Part shown: positions 28,216 to 35,518 of the stretch, in pieces
How positions within the stretch are numbered: position 1 is the stretch's first letter
Layout of the letters: every line of letters starts with the position of its first letter
Origin: an uncultured Erysipelotrichaceae bacterium
Lineage (GTDB): Bacteria > Bacillota_I > Bacilli_A > RFN20 > CAG-826
Assembly: GCA_902802905.1 (NCBI GenBank)
Contig: CADCNT010000016.1
Location: forward strand, 1-38,542
Direction: 5' to 3'
Length of the DNA stretch: 38,542 bases
Program-made: the position numbers and the translations under genes
The notes under the pieces: generated by a model
What the model was told of the DNA's origin: nothing
Databases searched by the model: none
Seen by the model: only the letters and a program-made list of their open reading frames with translations

Positions 28216-28884
28216 TTATAATTTGAAGTGAAAATTACATTTCGAACACATAAACTCCACTCCGTTAGTGAGGATCTTGCTTTCACAATAAGGGCATATC
28301 CCTTGCTCAATAGCGATTCTCATTTCTTCTTGTTGTTCTTTACGATATTGCTTATAGGTTTTTATGTTTTCTAGATGTTCTTTTAAACTAACTTCAGAAG
28401 ATACATTTTCAATGGTCTTTTTGATGTTATCAATCTCGACTTTGCTTAACTCTTTTTCATATGGATAAGAATCTATAAATAGAAGTAAATCTTCTAAGTT
28501 AATCGCATTATCATTGGGAAGATATGGCGCGTTATTTTTTACAAAAACCACGATAGGAGTGGCTTTAAATAATCCTTTAACTGCACGGAAAAGAGTTATC
28601 TCATGAGATTTATTTTGTAAAAGAGGATTAGAGATTCTTTTCTTTTGCTTTTTAATGGTTTTAAACCACGCTCCATCTTCGATAGTTATCTCTCCTGAAT
28701 AGTTTTTGGTTTCAATGATAAAGACACCATGAGGATGAATAAGGATATGATCTATTTGATGAGTCATATCGCTTTTAGCATTAATCAAAGTAACATCATT
28801 TAAAAGATGGTGATGAACTTTAATTTTATTAAGTTCCTTCACCACCAATTCTTCGCCTTGTTTTCCTTTAGATATCTTTGACAT
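28216..28884 (-). CDS. NERD-domain protein with C-terminal zinc ribbon
   Basis: A 222-residue protein. Residues about 5-110 are a NERD (nuclease-related) domain with KGKQGEELVVKEL, the QIDHILIHPHGVFIIETKNY core (Asp, Glu and Lys as in PD-(D/E)xK folds) and GEITIEDGAWF. The C-terminus has two CxxC pairs (CPYC...CSKC), a zinc ribbon or topoisomerase-type zinc finger. Such proteins are suspected nucleases, often in accessory DNA. It lies 27 bases after the AbiEi-like gene and lacks an obvious Shine-Dalgarno, so cotranscription is likely. Confidence 0.88.
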   Translation of the reverse strand: MSKISKGKQGEELVVKELNKIKVHHHLLNDVTLINAKSDMTHQIDHILIHPHGVFIIETKNYSGEITIEDGAWFKTIKKQKKRISNPLLQNKSHEITLFRAVKGLFKATPIVVFVKNNAPYLPNDNAINLEDLLLFIDSYPYEKELSKVEIDNIKKTIENVSSEVSLKEHLENIKTYKQYRKEQQEEMRIAIEQGICPYCESKILTNGVEFMCSKCNFHFKL

Positions 28885-28911
28885 AGTTTTATTAAGGTTT
28901 ATTCAATCTTT

Positions 28912-29550
28912 TTATTTGATAAAGGCATCCAAGATTCCGCCGTCCTTTATTTTTTTAAGCGTATTGGAATCATATAGTTTAATGTATTCATAAAAGCTCT
29001 TTTTGCTTAAGCCATGTTTTTTAATATAGTTTCTGAGTAATTTTTTGTTTTCTTTTACTTCATCCAGTGAAACAAAATAAAACATATCAAGGAATTGAAG
29101 TATCATCCAATTGTCTGGAGTAACTTTTGTCCTGGCTTTACGAATATAAGCCATTCTGCCATTTAACTCATAACAATATTTTTTGCTGCTAGTCTTATTA
29201 GTAGTTATTTCTAGTATGGCAGGAACTTGTTGAGATACACCAATTATATTCAAAAAAGTTAAACCAGAATAATAGCCTTCAATAAATAAGCCACTACAGA
29301 ATTCATCATAACCATCGCTATACAAGTATTTTTTCTCAATCACATCTCTAAATGTAATTACTGCACCAAATTCCTTATCACTTTTGATATAGTAAATTCC
29401 TTTACCTTGTTTTTGTAATAATCCTTTTTTGGACGCACGATAAAACTCTTCCCTAATTGCAGTTTTGTTCTTGCGACCAATTCTCACATCTTTTATGAAA
29501 ATAGGTGTGTCATATCCATATATGTTATAGAGGTAGCTAACAATATCCAT
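28912..29550 (-). CDS. AbiEi-type antitoxin / DUF6088-like regulator
   Basis: A 212-residue protein. The N-terminal 65 residues form a winged helix (REEFYRASKKGLLQKQGKGI, then YYIK). They are followed by the SGLTFLNIIGVSQQVPAILE signature that is conserved in AbiEi-like antitoxins of type IV toxin-antitoxin/abortive infection systems. The expected partner, an AbiEii nucleotidyltransferase toxin, is not adjacent; a NERD protein follows instead. A TTGACC-N17-TATAAT promoter ends 6 bases before the ATG, so the mRNA appears leaderless. Family assignment is from memory of its motifs. Confidence 0.75.
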   Translation of the reverse strand: MDIVSYLYNIYGYDTPIFIKDVRIGRKNKTAIREEFYRASKKGLLQKQGKGIYYIKSDKEFGAVITFRDVIEKKYLYSDGYDEFCSGLFIEGYYSGLTFLNIIGVSQQVPAILEITTNKTSSKKYCYELNGRMAYIRKARTKVTPDNWMILQFLDMFYFVSLDEVKENKKLLRNYIKKHGLSKKSFYEYIKLYDSNTLKKIKDGGILDAFIK

Positions 29551-29556
29551 GCTTTT

Positions 29557-29585
29557 ATTATAATGAACAATATCGTTTAGGTCAA
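29557..29585 (-). promoter_or_regulatory. Promoter of the AbiEi-like gene, leaderless
   Basis: TTGACC (29580-29585) and TATAAT (29557-29562) are 17 bases apart on the minus strand. Transcription would begin at or within a base or two of the start codon. A TTATACC-AAA-GGTATAA inverted repeat lies just upstream at 29605-29621. Confidence 0.75.
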
Positions 29586-29644
29586 TTTTTATAATAAAGG
29601 CATGTTATACCAAAGGTATAAAAATATAACATATCAGATTGTAT

Positions 29645-29672
29645 AATAAAAGACTCGCTTTTTGAGCCTTCT
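29645..29672 (-). terminator. Probable terminator of the 261-residue lipoprotein gene
   Basis: On the minus strand AGAAGGCTC and GAGTCTTTT pair with two G-U wobbles around an A-rich loop, then ATTATAC follows. Confidence 0.6.
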
Positions 29673-29683
29673 AATAGTGTTTG

Positions 29684-30469
29684 CTAAGCTTGTTCCACTC
29701 TTACTACGTAGGTTTCAGTATTTAGATAAATATTTAATGAACCACTAACAAGGGTTCTAATATTACTTCTTTTGCTATTACCGTATTTAGCGGTTACATT
29801 TAATGATGCTTCATCAAGAGTAATCTTATAAGTTGATGTATGAACACTATTCATGAAATATAAGACATAGCCGACTTCCGCTTGATAATTAAGATATCTC
29901 AGCTCTTTTGGATTATCAGGATTGGTTTCCATTTTTACTTCCACCATCACTCTAGAGCTTGCGTAACGGACAATCTGTGAATTCTTGATTGTAAAGTATT
30001 TAGGAGTTTCAATTTGACTCTTGAATGTGACATCACATTTTTTGGTAGTGAGATCAAAGGTAACTCTATAGATTCCATCACTTAAGAACTTAATGTGATA
30101 GTCTTCTCCTTCTGCCAACTCTTTAACAGCATACTCAGTTTCACAAACCATATCCGCATACCAATCACGCATATCTTCGCTAAGGAAGAAGAAATAATCA
30201 TCTTTATAAAAATACATGTTGTCATAGACACGTAAGTTCTCATTCTCTTCATCTAAAGTAAAGTATTTAGCGGATGTATAGAATCCACTTACTTCAAGCC
30301 ACATAGTGATATCTTTAGATTCATAATATGTAGCGGACTCATCTACTTCAATTAAGTCAATACCTGCTTCAGGATAACCTCTAACAGGATTGCCATTAGT
30401 GTCACTAGAAAAAGAACATGACGATAACATCATAAATAAAGTAGGAATTAGTAAATATTTGTTTTTCAT
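29684..30469 (-). CDS. Predicted lipoprotein of unknown function
   Basis: A 261-residue exported protein. The short signal MKNKYLLIPTLFMMLSSC ends in a lipobox, with Cys18 as the lipidated residue. The mature part is beta-rich and rich in Tyr and charged residues with no motif I recognise. It is transcribed divergently from a second lipoprotein gene, and the 96-base gap must hold both promoters. A surface role is inferred only from the signal. Confidence 0.8.
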   Translation of the reverse strand: MKNKYLLIPTLFMMLSSCSFSSDTNGNPVRGYPEAGIDLIEVDESATYYESKDITMWLEVSGFYTSAKYFTLDEENENLRVYDNMYFYKDDYFFFLSEDMRDWYADMVCETEYAVKELAEGEDYHIKFLSDGIYRVTFDLTTKKCDVTFKSQIETPKYFTIKNSQIVRYASSRVMVEVKMETNPDNPKELRYLNYQAEVGYVLYFMNSVHTSTYKITLDEASLNVTAKYGNSKRSNIRTLVSGSLNIYLNTETYVVRVEQA

Positions 30470-30565
30470 ATCACTAATAAAATATCACTCTTTTTATAAA
30501 AAAGCATCTCAAGATTCATTCATGTTTAAGCATTCTTTAAATAAGCAAGAGGAGGAAAATGTCAT

Positions 30566-32341
30566 GTGAATAATCCGTTTACAATATTTGGTGAAACAAT
30601 TATCATTGACTATATAAATAGTATGAAGAAAAGGGTGTGCTTGTTATCGTTAATAATGGTTATACCATTTCTTTCAAGCTGCGAATTACACCCCGCAACC
30701 CTTGATGAGATAAAAAGAATCGAAAAACGTTCACTACATCAAAACCATGTATGCGCAAAACTTTCCTACAAAAAAAGCGAAAATGGTAAAAATGATACAC
30801 AAGAATATGTATATGAACGTCACGTTGATGGCAAAGGTCAATTATGGATTATAACACCTTATGATACTGGTAAATATTATGAACATAATGGCTATGCCTG
30901 TTACTACGACGCTACATCAGCTGGTTCAACCCCATACATGATATATAACGGAGAAGGTGCAGATACTTTTTATTTTGACTCTTTAGTAAACATTTATGAA
31001 TCAGTAAATGATCCAGATAAGAAGATATCTTACAGTAACAATACGTTTACACTAACAATTTCATATGAGCTTTTTATTGAACAAATGTTTAATGTTGACA
31101 TTTTATTAGATAACGATCCAGGGGATGTATCAATAAAAATCACTGTATCTAATGGGCTGATTGTTAGAGAATACTTGCGTTATTCTGTTAATTTACAATA
31201 CATTTTTGCCAGCAATACAAAAGAATATACAGAAACTATTGATTATAAATTTAGCTATGGAGGCAAAGCCAACATTCCACAACCTGTTTTAAATGTTTTC
31301 GCTCTGCTTGGTGGAGAATCTAGTCCTATAAAGGAATTTGTACGTGGGGGAGACAACGACAATTCACTAGAACTAAGCTCAAGCATAAAAGGGAACGAAA
31401 CATTTGATGTCCACTACTATAATCTTGCAAACTATAACTACGACATTGATAATTTCAACCATACTGCTGGAGCATATCGTGTTTATAGCGATCATGAAAG
31501 ATATCTTGTAGCGATGTACGAAAACGAATTATACGTTTACGATATATTTACCCTTAAAAAACTATATACAGTTAAAATGTACGCAACCATTAATAATGTA
31601 GTTTGTGGTAATGGTGTCGTTGCATTCAAATTAAACTTTGGAACAGATTACAATAATGTTCCATCAAAATACTATTTCTTTAATCTAAGCGATTTTTCCC
31701 AAATAGATATTCATTACGCCTCATTTTACGGACCAGTTATTGCAGATGGAAACATGTTCTTTTTGCAAAGAGAAGGAGAAGAATTATTCTCTTTTAACTA
31801 CGTAAACTTGAAAACCTTAGAAACAAAACAATTAATCAAAAAGGATTGGACCGTTGTAGAGAAACTTTATTTGAACACATTTGATAAAACCATCGTATAT
31901 TTAACAATTGAAAACAGAAATCTTCATGGCTATGGTTATGACACTCGTACTGCTGAGCTAAAATATAGCGTTGATTCCATTGAATATACATCAATGGCAG
32001 GAACATATTATTGGGACGGGCGTTATATAGGGATTTTGAACTCACTTTTCGATACAAGAAACGGAGAAACATCTATCTTTAATTCGAAAGAATACTATGT
32101 CCTGTCTCGTGAATTTGATTTCGTATATAGAAAAAGTTGGATCAATGAAAACTATGACTTCATTGTTTATGATGACATCGGTGGCGGCACAGAAGGTTCT
32201 GGTCAATCAATATACGACAAAAATAAAAAAGAATGTGTATTGCCCATACCAGAGGCATTTGGTTATCAAATAGAGCAAATACTAGATGACTATTACATTT
32301 CGATCTTTTACGAAATAATCATGATTATAGAATTAAAATAG
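30566..32341 (+). CDS. Predicted lipoprotein with beta-propeller-like C-terminal half
   Basis: The frame is 591 codons from a GTG that has AGAGGAGG about 10 bases upstream. The protein itself suggests a start at Met20 (30623), which gives a normal lipoprotein signal (MKKRVCLLSLIMVIPFLSSC), but no Shine-Dalgarno precedes that ATG. Residues about 45-250 are a beta-rich domain of the kind seen in extracellular lipoproteins. About 295-591 has repeated strand motifs (YLVAMYENELYVYDIFTLKK, GNGVVAFKL, ADGNMFFLQ) like a beta-propeller. Function unknown. Confidence 0.78.
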   Translation: MNNPFTIFGETIIIDYINSMKKRVCLLSLIMVIPFLSSCELHPATLDEIKRIEKRSLHQNHVCAKLSYKKSENGKNDTQEYVYERHVDGKGQLWIITPYDTGKYYEHNGYACYYDATSAGSTPYMIYNGEGADTFYFDSLVNIYESVNDPDKKISYSNNTFTLTISYELFIEQMFNVDILLDNDPGDVSIKITVSNGLIVREYLRYSVNLQYIFASNTKEYTETIDYKFSYGGKANIPQPVLNVFALLGGESSPIKEFVRGGDNDNSLELSSSIKGNETFDVHYYNLANYNYDIDNFNHTAGAYRVYSDHERYLVAMYENELYVYDIFTLKKLYTVKMYATINNVVCGNGVVAFKLNFGTDYNNVPSKYYFFNLSDFSQIDIHYASFYGPVIADGNMFFLQREGEELFSFNYVNLKTLETKQLIKKDWTVVEKLYLNTFDKTIVYLTIENRNLHGYGYDTRTAELKYSVDSIEYTSMAGTYYWDGRYIGILNSLFDTRNGETSIFNSKEYYVLSREFDFVYRKSWINENYDFIVYDDIGGGTEGSGQSIYDKNKKECVLPIPEAFGYQIEQILDDYYISIFYEIIMIIELK

Positions 32342-32464
32342 GGTAAAGCTAGGTTGTATATCATTTTATTGTAATTTTAGATATTCATTCGTAATATATA
32401 ACTAGAGAGATGCGTTCTCTCACTACAAGCAGATGCTACTTAATCAACGCTAGTAGTAGCCCGG

Positions 32465-32494
32465 CGATTATGATCAAGATAATCGTCTTTTTTT
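32465..32494 (+). terminator. Intrinsic terminator of the 591-codon lipoprotein gene
   Basis: CGATTAT-N7-ATAATCG followed by a T8 run. A second perfect hairpin, GAGAGA-TGCGT-TCTCTC, lies about 60 bases upstream in the same 3' region (about 32404-32420). Confidence 0.88.
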
Positions 32495-32520
32495 AAAAAA
32501 AGCGAACGATTGTCCGCTTT
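32494..32520 (-). terminator. Intrinsic terminator of the cyclophilin gene
   Basis: On the minus strand AAGCG and CGCTT pair around GACAATCGTT and are followed by TTTTTTAAAA. The hairpin overlaps the cyclophilin stop codon. Confidence 0.75.
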
Positions 32521-32995
32521 AGTCTTCAACTATGATTGAATCAATCACCACTGGGGTAAGTGGTTTATCATATCTATCGGTGGCAACATCAGCGATAGCG
32601 TCCACTACTTCAATGCCTTTGACTACTTTACCAAAAGCAGCATAGCTTCCATCTAGATGAGGAGCGTCTTTATGCATGATGAAGAACTGGGAACCAGCAC
32701 TATTAGGGAGCATGGATCTCGCCATAGAGATAACACCACGCTCGTGCTTCAACAAGTTTCTAATTCCGTTATTAATAAATTCACCTTTAATTGTGTAGCC
32801 TGGTCCACCAGTGCCATTGCCTTTAGGACAGCCACCTTGAATCATAAAGTCTTTAATTACTCTATGAAAAGTTAAACCGTTATAAAAACCTTGTTTGGCT
32901 AATTTGACAAAGTTATCAACAGTAATCGGAGCGTGCTCTTTATATAGTTCTACTTCCATTACTCCATAGTTTTTCACTTTAATAATTGCTTTCAT
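32519..32995 (-). CDS. Cyclophilin-type peptidyl-prolyl cis-trans isomerase
   Basis: A 158-residue single-domain cyclophilin of the short bacterial PpiB type. It has [16 protein letters not shown] with the catalytic Arg, [20 protein letters not shown] and the [15 protein letters not shown] segment that follows. There is no signal peptide, so it is a cytoplasmic foldase that accelerates proline isomerisation. GAGGT precedes the ATG by about 9 bases. It is a single-gene unit between the lipoprotein and membrane protein genes. Confidence 0.95.
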   Translation of the reverse strand: MKAIIKVKNYGVMEVELYKEHAPITVDNFVKLAKQGFYNGLTFHRVIKDFMIQGGCPKGNGTGGPGYTIKGEFINNGIRNLLKHERGVISMARSMLPNSAGSQFFIMHKDAPHLDGSYAAFGKVVKGIEVVDAIADVATDRYDKPLTPVVIDSIIVED

Positions 32996-33053
32996 GATAA
33001 TTACCTCATACTTTCTTATTTTACATCATTAGAATTATTCGTTTTTCATTTTA

Positions 33054-33082
33054 TTGAAAATATGAAAAAATATTATTTATAA
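33054..33082 (+). promoter_or_regulatory. Promoter of the 110-residue membrane protein gene
   Basis: TTGAAA and TTATAA are 17 bases apart, ending 17 bases before the ATG, with GGCGGAGG in between. Confidence 0.55.
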
Positions 33083-33099
33083 AAGGCGGAGGAATTAAT

Positions 33100-33432
33100 A
33101 TGGGTGTAGCATCAAGAGTCATGTATAGTATCGCTAATTTCTTTACATGGATTATTGTTTTAGTTTGTATTGCCGGTATCATCTTTTTCCCACTCACTAT
33201 GGCGGGAGTTATCGCTAATAATACTAGCATTCCAACTGGTTCATTAAGTGGCTATCTAATTTATTTAATCGTAGTGTTAATCTTCTCACTTATTGCCATT
33301 TCAATGGTGAGAATTGCTAAAGCAAGAGGCACATCTAAAGCATGGGATGTCTTATTTATCATTATCGGCGTTTTCGCTGGTAACATCTTCTATGTCTTAG
33401 GTGGTATCTTTGGATTATTCGCTCTTAGATAA
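33100..33432 (+). CDS. Small integral membrane protein
   Basis: A 110-residue protein with three predicted transmembrane helices at about 15-37 (FTWIIVLVCIAGIIFF), 48-70 (YLIYLIVVLIFSLIAISMV) and 85-108 (LFIIIGVFAGNIFYVLGGIF). A basic loop (RIAKARGTSKAW) joins the last two. GGCGGAGGA lies before the ATG. I do not recognise a family. It is monocistronic, with its own promoter and a shared bidirectional terminator. Confidence 0.8.
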   Translation: MGVASRVMYSIANFFTWIIVLVCIAGIIFFPLTMAGVIANNTSIPTGSLSGYLIYLIVVLIFSLIAISMVRIAKARGTSKAWDVLFIIIGVFAGNIFYVLGGIFGLFALR

Positions 33433-33450
33433 GTAAGCTAGTTAGATAAC

Positions 33451-33486
33451 AAAAAGTCGCCTCTAATTGAAGCGACTTTTGTTTTT
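33451..33486. terminator. Bidirectional intrinsic terminator
   Basis: AAAAGTCGC and GCGACTTTT form a 9-bp stem with a T-run on both strands. It serves the membrane protein gene (plus) and the XRE-Nudix gene (minus). Confidence 0.9.
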
Positions 33487-34212
33487 CTATTTAACTATAT
33501 AGTGGGTTTTATCTACACAGTCGTTTAGTATTTGTTCCCCTATTCCAATAGGATAGAGAGTTATATCTTTTAATTCTTTTAAATTCATCCAAATAAACAT
33601 AGTGCCATTCTCATTTGTCTCAGCATTCATTTGTTGTTCATTATTAATTAATTTCAATTTATAGAAGATACATATTTGATGGCATTTCTTGTTATCCCAA
33701 GACCAAAAGTTTTCCAAAGTAGATATTACATTTATTGCTTCAACATCTAATCCGGTTTCTTCTTTAAATTCTCTAATGATTGTCTCTTTACTAGATTCAC
33801 CAATTTGTACGTGTCCACCTGGAAGAGAATATTTTCCTTTTTTATTCTTGGTTAAAAGGATTTTGTTATCTTTTATTAATGCACCACCAACACGATATGA
33901 AAATAGTTGACCATCAACATCAAAAAGGATGTCTTTCATCCAGTCGTTCTCTTTGTCTTTAACTTTTTTGATTTTTCTATTCTCTTCTATTAAGTCATCA
34001 ATGCGTTCGATACCAAATAAGTCATTTGCGTCCACAGCATACGTTCTAAGTAAAAGCAGTATCTTTTCATAAGACATTTCTGATTCACCCTTTTCGATAT
34101 GGGTAATAACAGATTTATGAGAATAGCCAAGAGCCTCCGCTAGTTGGGTTTGGGTAATGCCCCTTCCTTTTCTAAACGCTTTGATTTTTGGACCAATAGT
34201 TTCTTTAGACAT
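33487..34212 (-). CDS. XRE helix-turn-helix/Nudix hydrolase fusion
   Basis: A 241-residue two-domain protein. Residues 1-68 are a Cro/C1-type HTH (ITQTQLAEALGYSHKSVITH). A short coiled linker follows. About 95-240 is a Nudix hydrolase with a complete Nudix box (GX5EX7REUXEEXGU) spanning GGHVQIGES and REFKEETGL, so pyrophosphohydrolase activity is likely. HTH plus Nudix suggests a regulator that senses or hydrolyses a nucleotide ligand. It is encoded on the same strand as, and immediately downstream of, the five-unit toxin array. AGAAGGTGA precedes the ATG. Confidence 0.9.
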   Translation of the reverse strand: MSKETIGPKIKAFRKGRGITQTQLAEALGYSHKSVITHIEKGESEMSYEKILLLLRTYAVDANDLFGIERIDDLIEENRKIKKVKDKENDWMKDILFDVDGQLFSYRVGGALIKDNKILLTKNKKGKYSLPGGHVQIGESSKETIIREFKEETGLDVEAINVISTLENFWSWDNKKCHQICIFYKLKLINNEQQMNAETNENGTMFIWMNLKELKDITLYPIGIGEQILNDCVDKTHYIVK

Positions 34213-34251
34213 AATTGTTCACCTTCTCTAGAAATGTGCTATAATATAATC

Positions 34252-34310
34252 AGAAAGAGTGGAGCCTCGTAGACACTTAAGTGGTATTAGTTGTTGAGGG
34301 CTCTTTTTAT
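34252..34310 (+). ncRNA. Antisense antitoxin RNA, unit A
   Basis: A plus-strand TATAAT (34240-34245) is followed by a short RNA that carries GGAGCCTCGTAG near its 5' end. It finishes in a GAGCC/GGGCTC hairpin with TTTTTATTTT that overlaps the stop codon of the convergent toxin gene. Confidence 0.7.
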
Positions 34311-34396
34311 TTTAACAGCACAGCCGTTAAAGATAATATGAGGCAGATTAAGGCAATCTTTAGAAGTTTTAACGCTTCTTTTGGAAAGTCCGTCAA
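34307..34396 (-). CDS. 29-residue hydrophobic type I toxin-like peptide, unit A
   Basis: TTG start, placed by GAGGTG 6 bases upstream; stop TAA. The peptide begins (M)TDFPKEALK. A stretch of about 19 hydrophobic residues (LLKIALICLILSLTAVLL) and a final Lys follow. That layout, a charged N-terminus and one membrane helix, is typical of type I toxins. Length and start position match the other four units exactly. Activity is inferred. Confidence 0.78.
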   Translation of the reverse strand: MTDFPKEALKLLKIALICLILSLTAVLLK

Positions 34397-34491
34397 TACA
34401 TTCACCTCGCTTTCTGTGTCCAGATTTACGAGGTCTCCAATCCGAGTTTTATAGACTTTTCTTTGTCTATGTTAATTGATATAATATAACC

Positions 34492-34558
34492 GCAAGAACG
34501 GAGCCCCTCAGACTTACTTACGTGGTTGTGGTAATTGTGAGAGCTTCTTTTTTTATCT
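34492..34558 (+). ncRNA. Antisense antitoxin RNA, unit B
   Basis: TATAAT at 34480-34485. The RNA begins near AACGGAGCCCCTCAG and ends in a hairpin near GAGAGCTTC with a T-run over the unit B stop codon. The promoter is shorter than in units C-E. Confidence 0.65.
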
Positions 34559-34642
34559 CATCAGCAAGCCAATTAGACATATTAGAAGACAAATCAAGGC
34601 GACCTTCAAGAGCTTTATCAGCTCTTTACAATCATCTTTCAA
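34553..34642 (-). CDS. 29-residue hydrophobic type I toxin-like peptide, unit B
   Basis: TTG start with GAAAGGAGGT upstream; stop TAA. The peptide begins (M)KDDCKELIK, then LLKVALICLLICLIGLL, and ends MR. With unit E it forms a subfamily with an Arg terminus and an ICL(I/L)G core. A longer in-frame reading to 34780 crosses the regulatory leader and is not believed. Confidence 0.78.
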   Translation of the reverse strand: MKDDCKELIKLLKVALICLLICLIGLLMR

Positions 34643-34756
34643 TGTGGGATACCTCCTTTCTATTTGTTCAATAGTCCAAGAGGTCTCCGTTCCGAGTTTT
34701 AAAGACTTTGCTTTGTCTATGTTTGATTTGATATAAATTATTGCTATAATATAACC

Positions 34757-34816
34757 AGAAGAACGGAGTCCTCGCAGCACTTTACTGGAATATAGCTTGC
34801 AAGACTCTTTTTATTT
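34757..34816 (+). ncRNA. Antisense antitoxin RNA, unit C
   Basis: TTGATT-N16-TATAAT (34723-34750) drives an RNA starting near AGAACGGAGTCCTCGCAG. A GAGTC/GACTC hairpin with TTTTTATTTT ends it at the unit C stop codon. Confidence 0.72.
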
Positions 34817-34900
34817 TAACAGCAGGGCCATCAAAGATAATAGGAGACAAATCAGACTCATTCTTAAAAGTTCGAAAACCTTCTTGAAATCGTCTTTCAT
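34811..34900 (-). CDS. 29-residue hydrophobic type I toxin-like peptide, unit C
   Basis: ATG start, GAGGTG 7 bases upstream, stop TAA. The peptide begins MKDDFKKVFE, then LLRMSLICLLLSLMALLLK. Its N-terminus resembles units B/E, while its C-terminus and leader resemble A/D, so it looks like a recombinant between subfamilies. Confidence 0.8.
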   Translation of the reverse strand: MKDDFKKVFELLRMSLICLLLSLMALLLK

Positions 34901-35010
34901 TAGACATCACCTCGCTCTCTGTGCTCAGATTACGAGGTCTCCGTTCCGAGTTTTATAGACTTTGCTTTGTCTATGTTTGATTTGATATAAATTATTGTTA
35001 TAATATAACC

Positions 35011-35070
35011 AGAAGAGTAGAGCCTCGCAGACACTTAGTTGGTGCTAGTCGTCAAGGGCTCTTTTCATTT
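35011..35070 (+). ncRNA. Antisense antitoxin RNA, unit D
   Basis: TATAAT at 34999-35004. The RNA begins near GAGTAGAGCCTCGCAGAC and ends in AGAGCC/GGGCTCT plus TTTCATTTT over the toxin stop. Confidence 0.7.
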
Positions 35071-35154
35071 TAACAGCAATGCCATCAAAGCTAATAAGAG
35101 GCACATTAAGGCAATCTTTAGAAGTTTTAACGCTTCTTTTGGAAAGTCCGTCAA
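35065..35154 (-). CDS. 29-residue hydrophobic type I toxin-like peptide, unit D
   Basis: TTG start, GAGGTG upstream, stop TGA. The peptide begins (M)TDFPKEALK, identical to unit A over the first 15 residues, then LLKIALMCLLLALMALLLK. This suggests a recent duplication from A or gene conversion. Confidence 0.78.
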   Translation of the reverse strand: MTDFPKEALKLLKIALMCLLLALMALLLK

Positions 35155-35264
35155 TGCAATCACCTCGCTTTCTGTGTCCAGATTTACGAGGTCTCCACTC
35201 CGAGTTTTATAGACTTTGCTTTGTCTATGTTTGATTTGATATAAATTATTGTTATAATATAACC

Positions 35265-35322
35265 GAAGAACGGAGCCTCTCAGACTACTATGCGGTTATA
35301 AGTCGGAGACTTCTTTTTTTAT
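35265..35322 (+). ncRNA. Antisense antitoxin RNA, unit E
   Basis: TATAAT at 35253-35258. The RNA begins near GAAGAACGGAGCCTCTCAG and ends with a T-run at the unit E stop codon. Confidence 0.68.
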
Positions 35323-35408
35323 CTCAATAGGAATCCTAGAAGACAAATTAGAAGGCAGAGGAGAGAGATTTTCAAAAGCTTTAGCAACTCTTTACGTTCA
35401 TCTTTCAT
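35319..35408 (-). CDS. 29-residue hydrophobic type I toxin-like peptide, unit E
   Basis: ATG start, GAAGGT about 9 bases upstream, stop TAA. The peptide begins MKDERKELLK, then LLKISLLCLLICLLGFLLR. Its mRNA promoter is the clearest of the array: TTGTGT-N17-TATAAT at 35490-35518. Confidence 0.8.
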   Translation of the reverse strand: MKDERKELLKLLKISLLCLLICLLGFLLR

Positions 35409-35489
35409 TGCAGATTACCTTCTTTCTATATTTCTATAGTCCAAGAGGTATTCCGTTCCGAGTTTTATAGACTTTGCTTTGTCAAATTC

Positions 35490-35518
35490 ATTATAACAAC
35501 AAGTTGTTTCTCACACAA
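35490..35518 (-). promoter_or_regulatory. Promoter of the unit E toxin mRNA
   Basis: TTGTGT (35513-35518) and TATAAT (35490-35495) are 17 bases apart on the minus strand. Transcription would start just before the GACAAAGCAAAGTC hairpin arm. Confidence 0.7.

Noticed and set aside
32342-32464. Riboswitch or small RNA after the large lipoprotein gene
   Set aside because: A perfect GAGAGA/TCTCTC hairpin and a terminator are present, but the region lies at the 3' end of the gene with no promoter of its own, so it reads as a structured 3' UTR.
34553-34780. A 75-codon reading of toxin unit B
   Set aside because: The extra codons cover the promoter, the 5' hairpin and the SD leader that are conserved in all five units. 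Only the last 29 codons match the other peptides.
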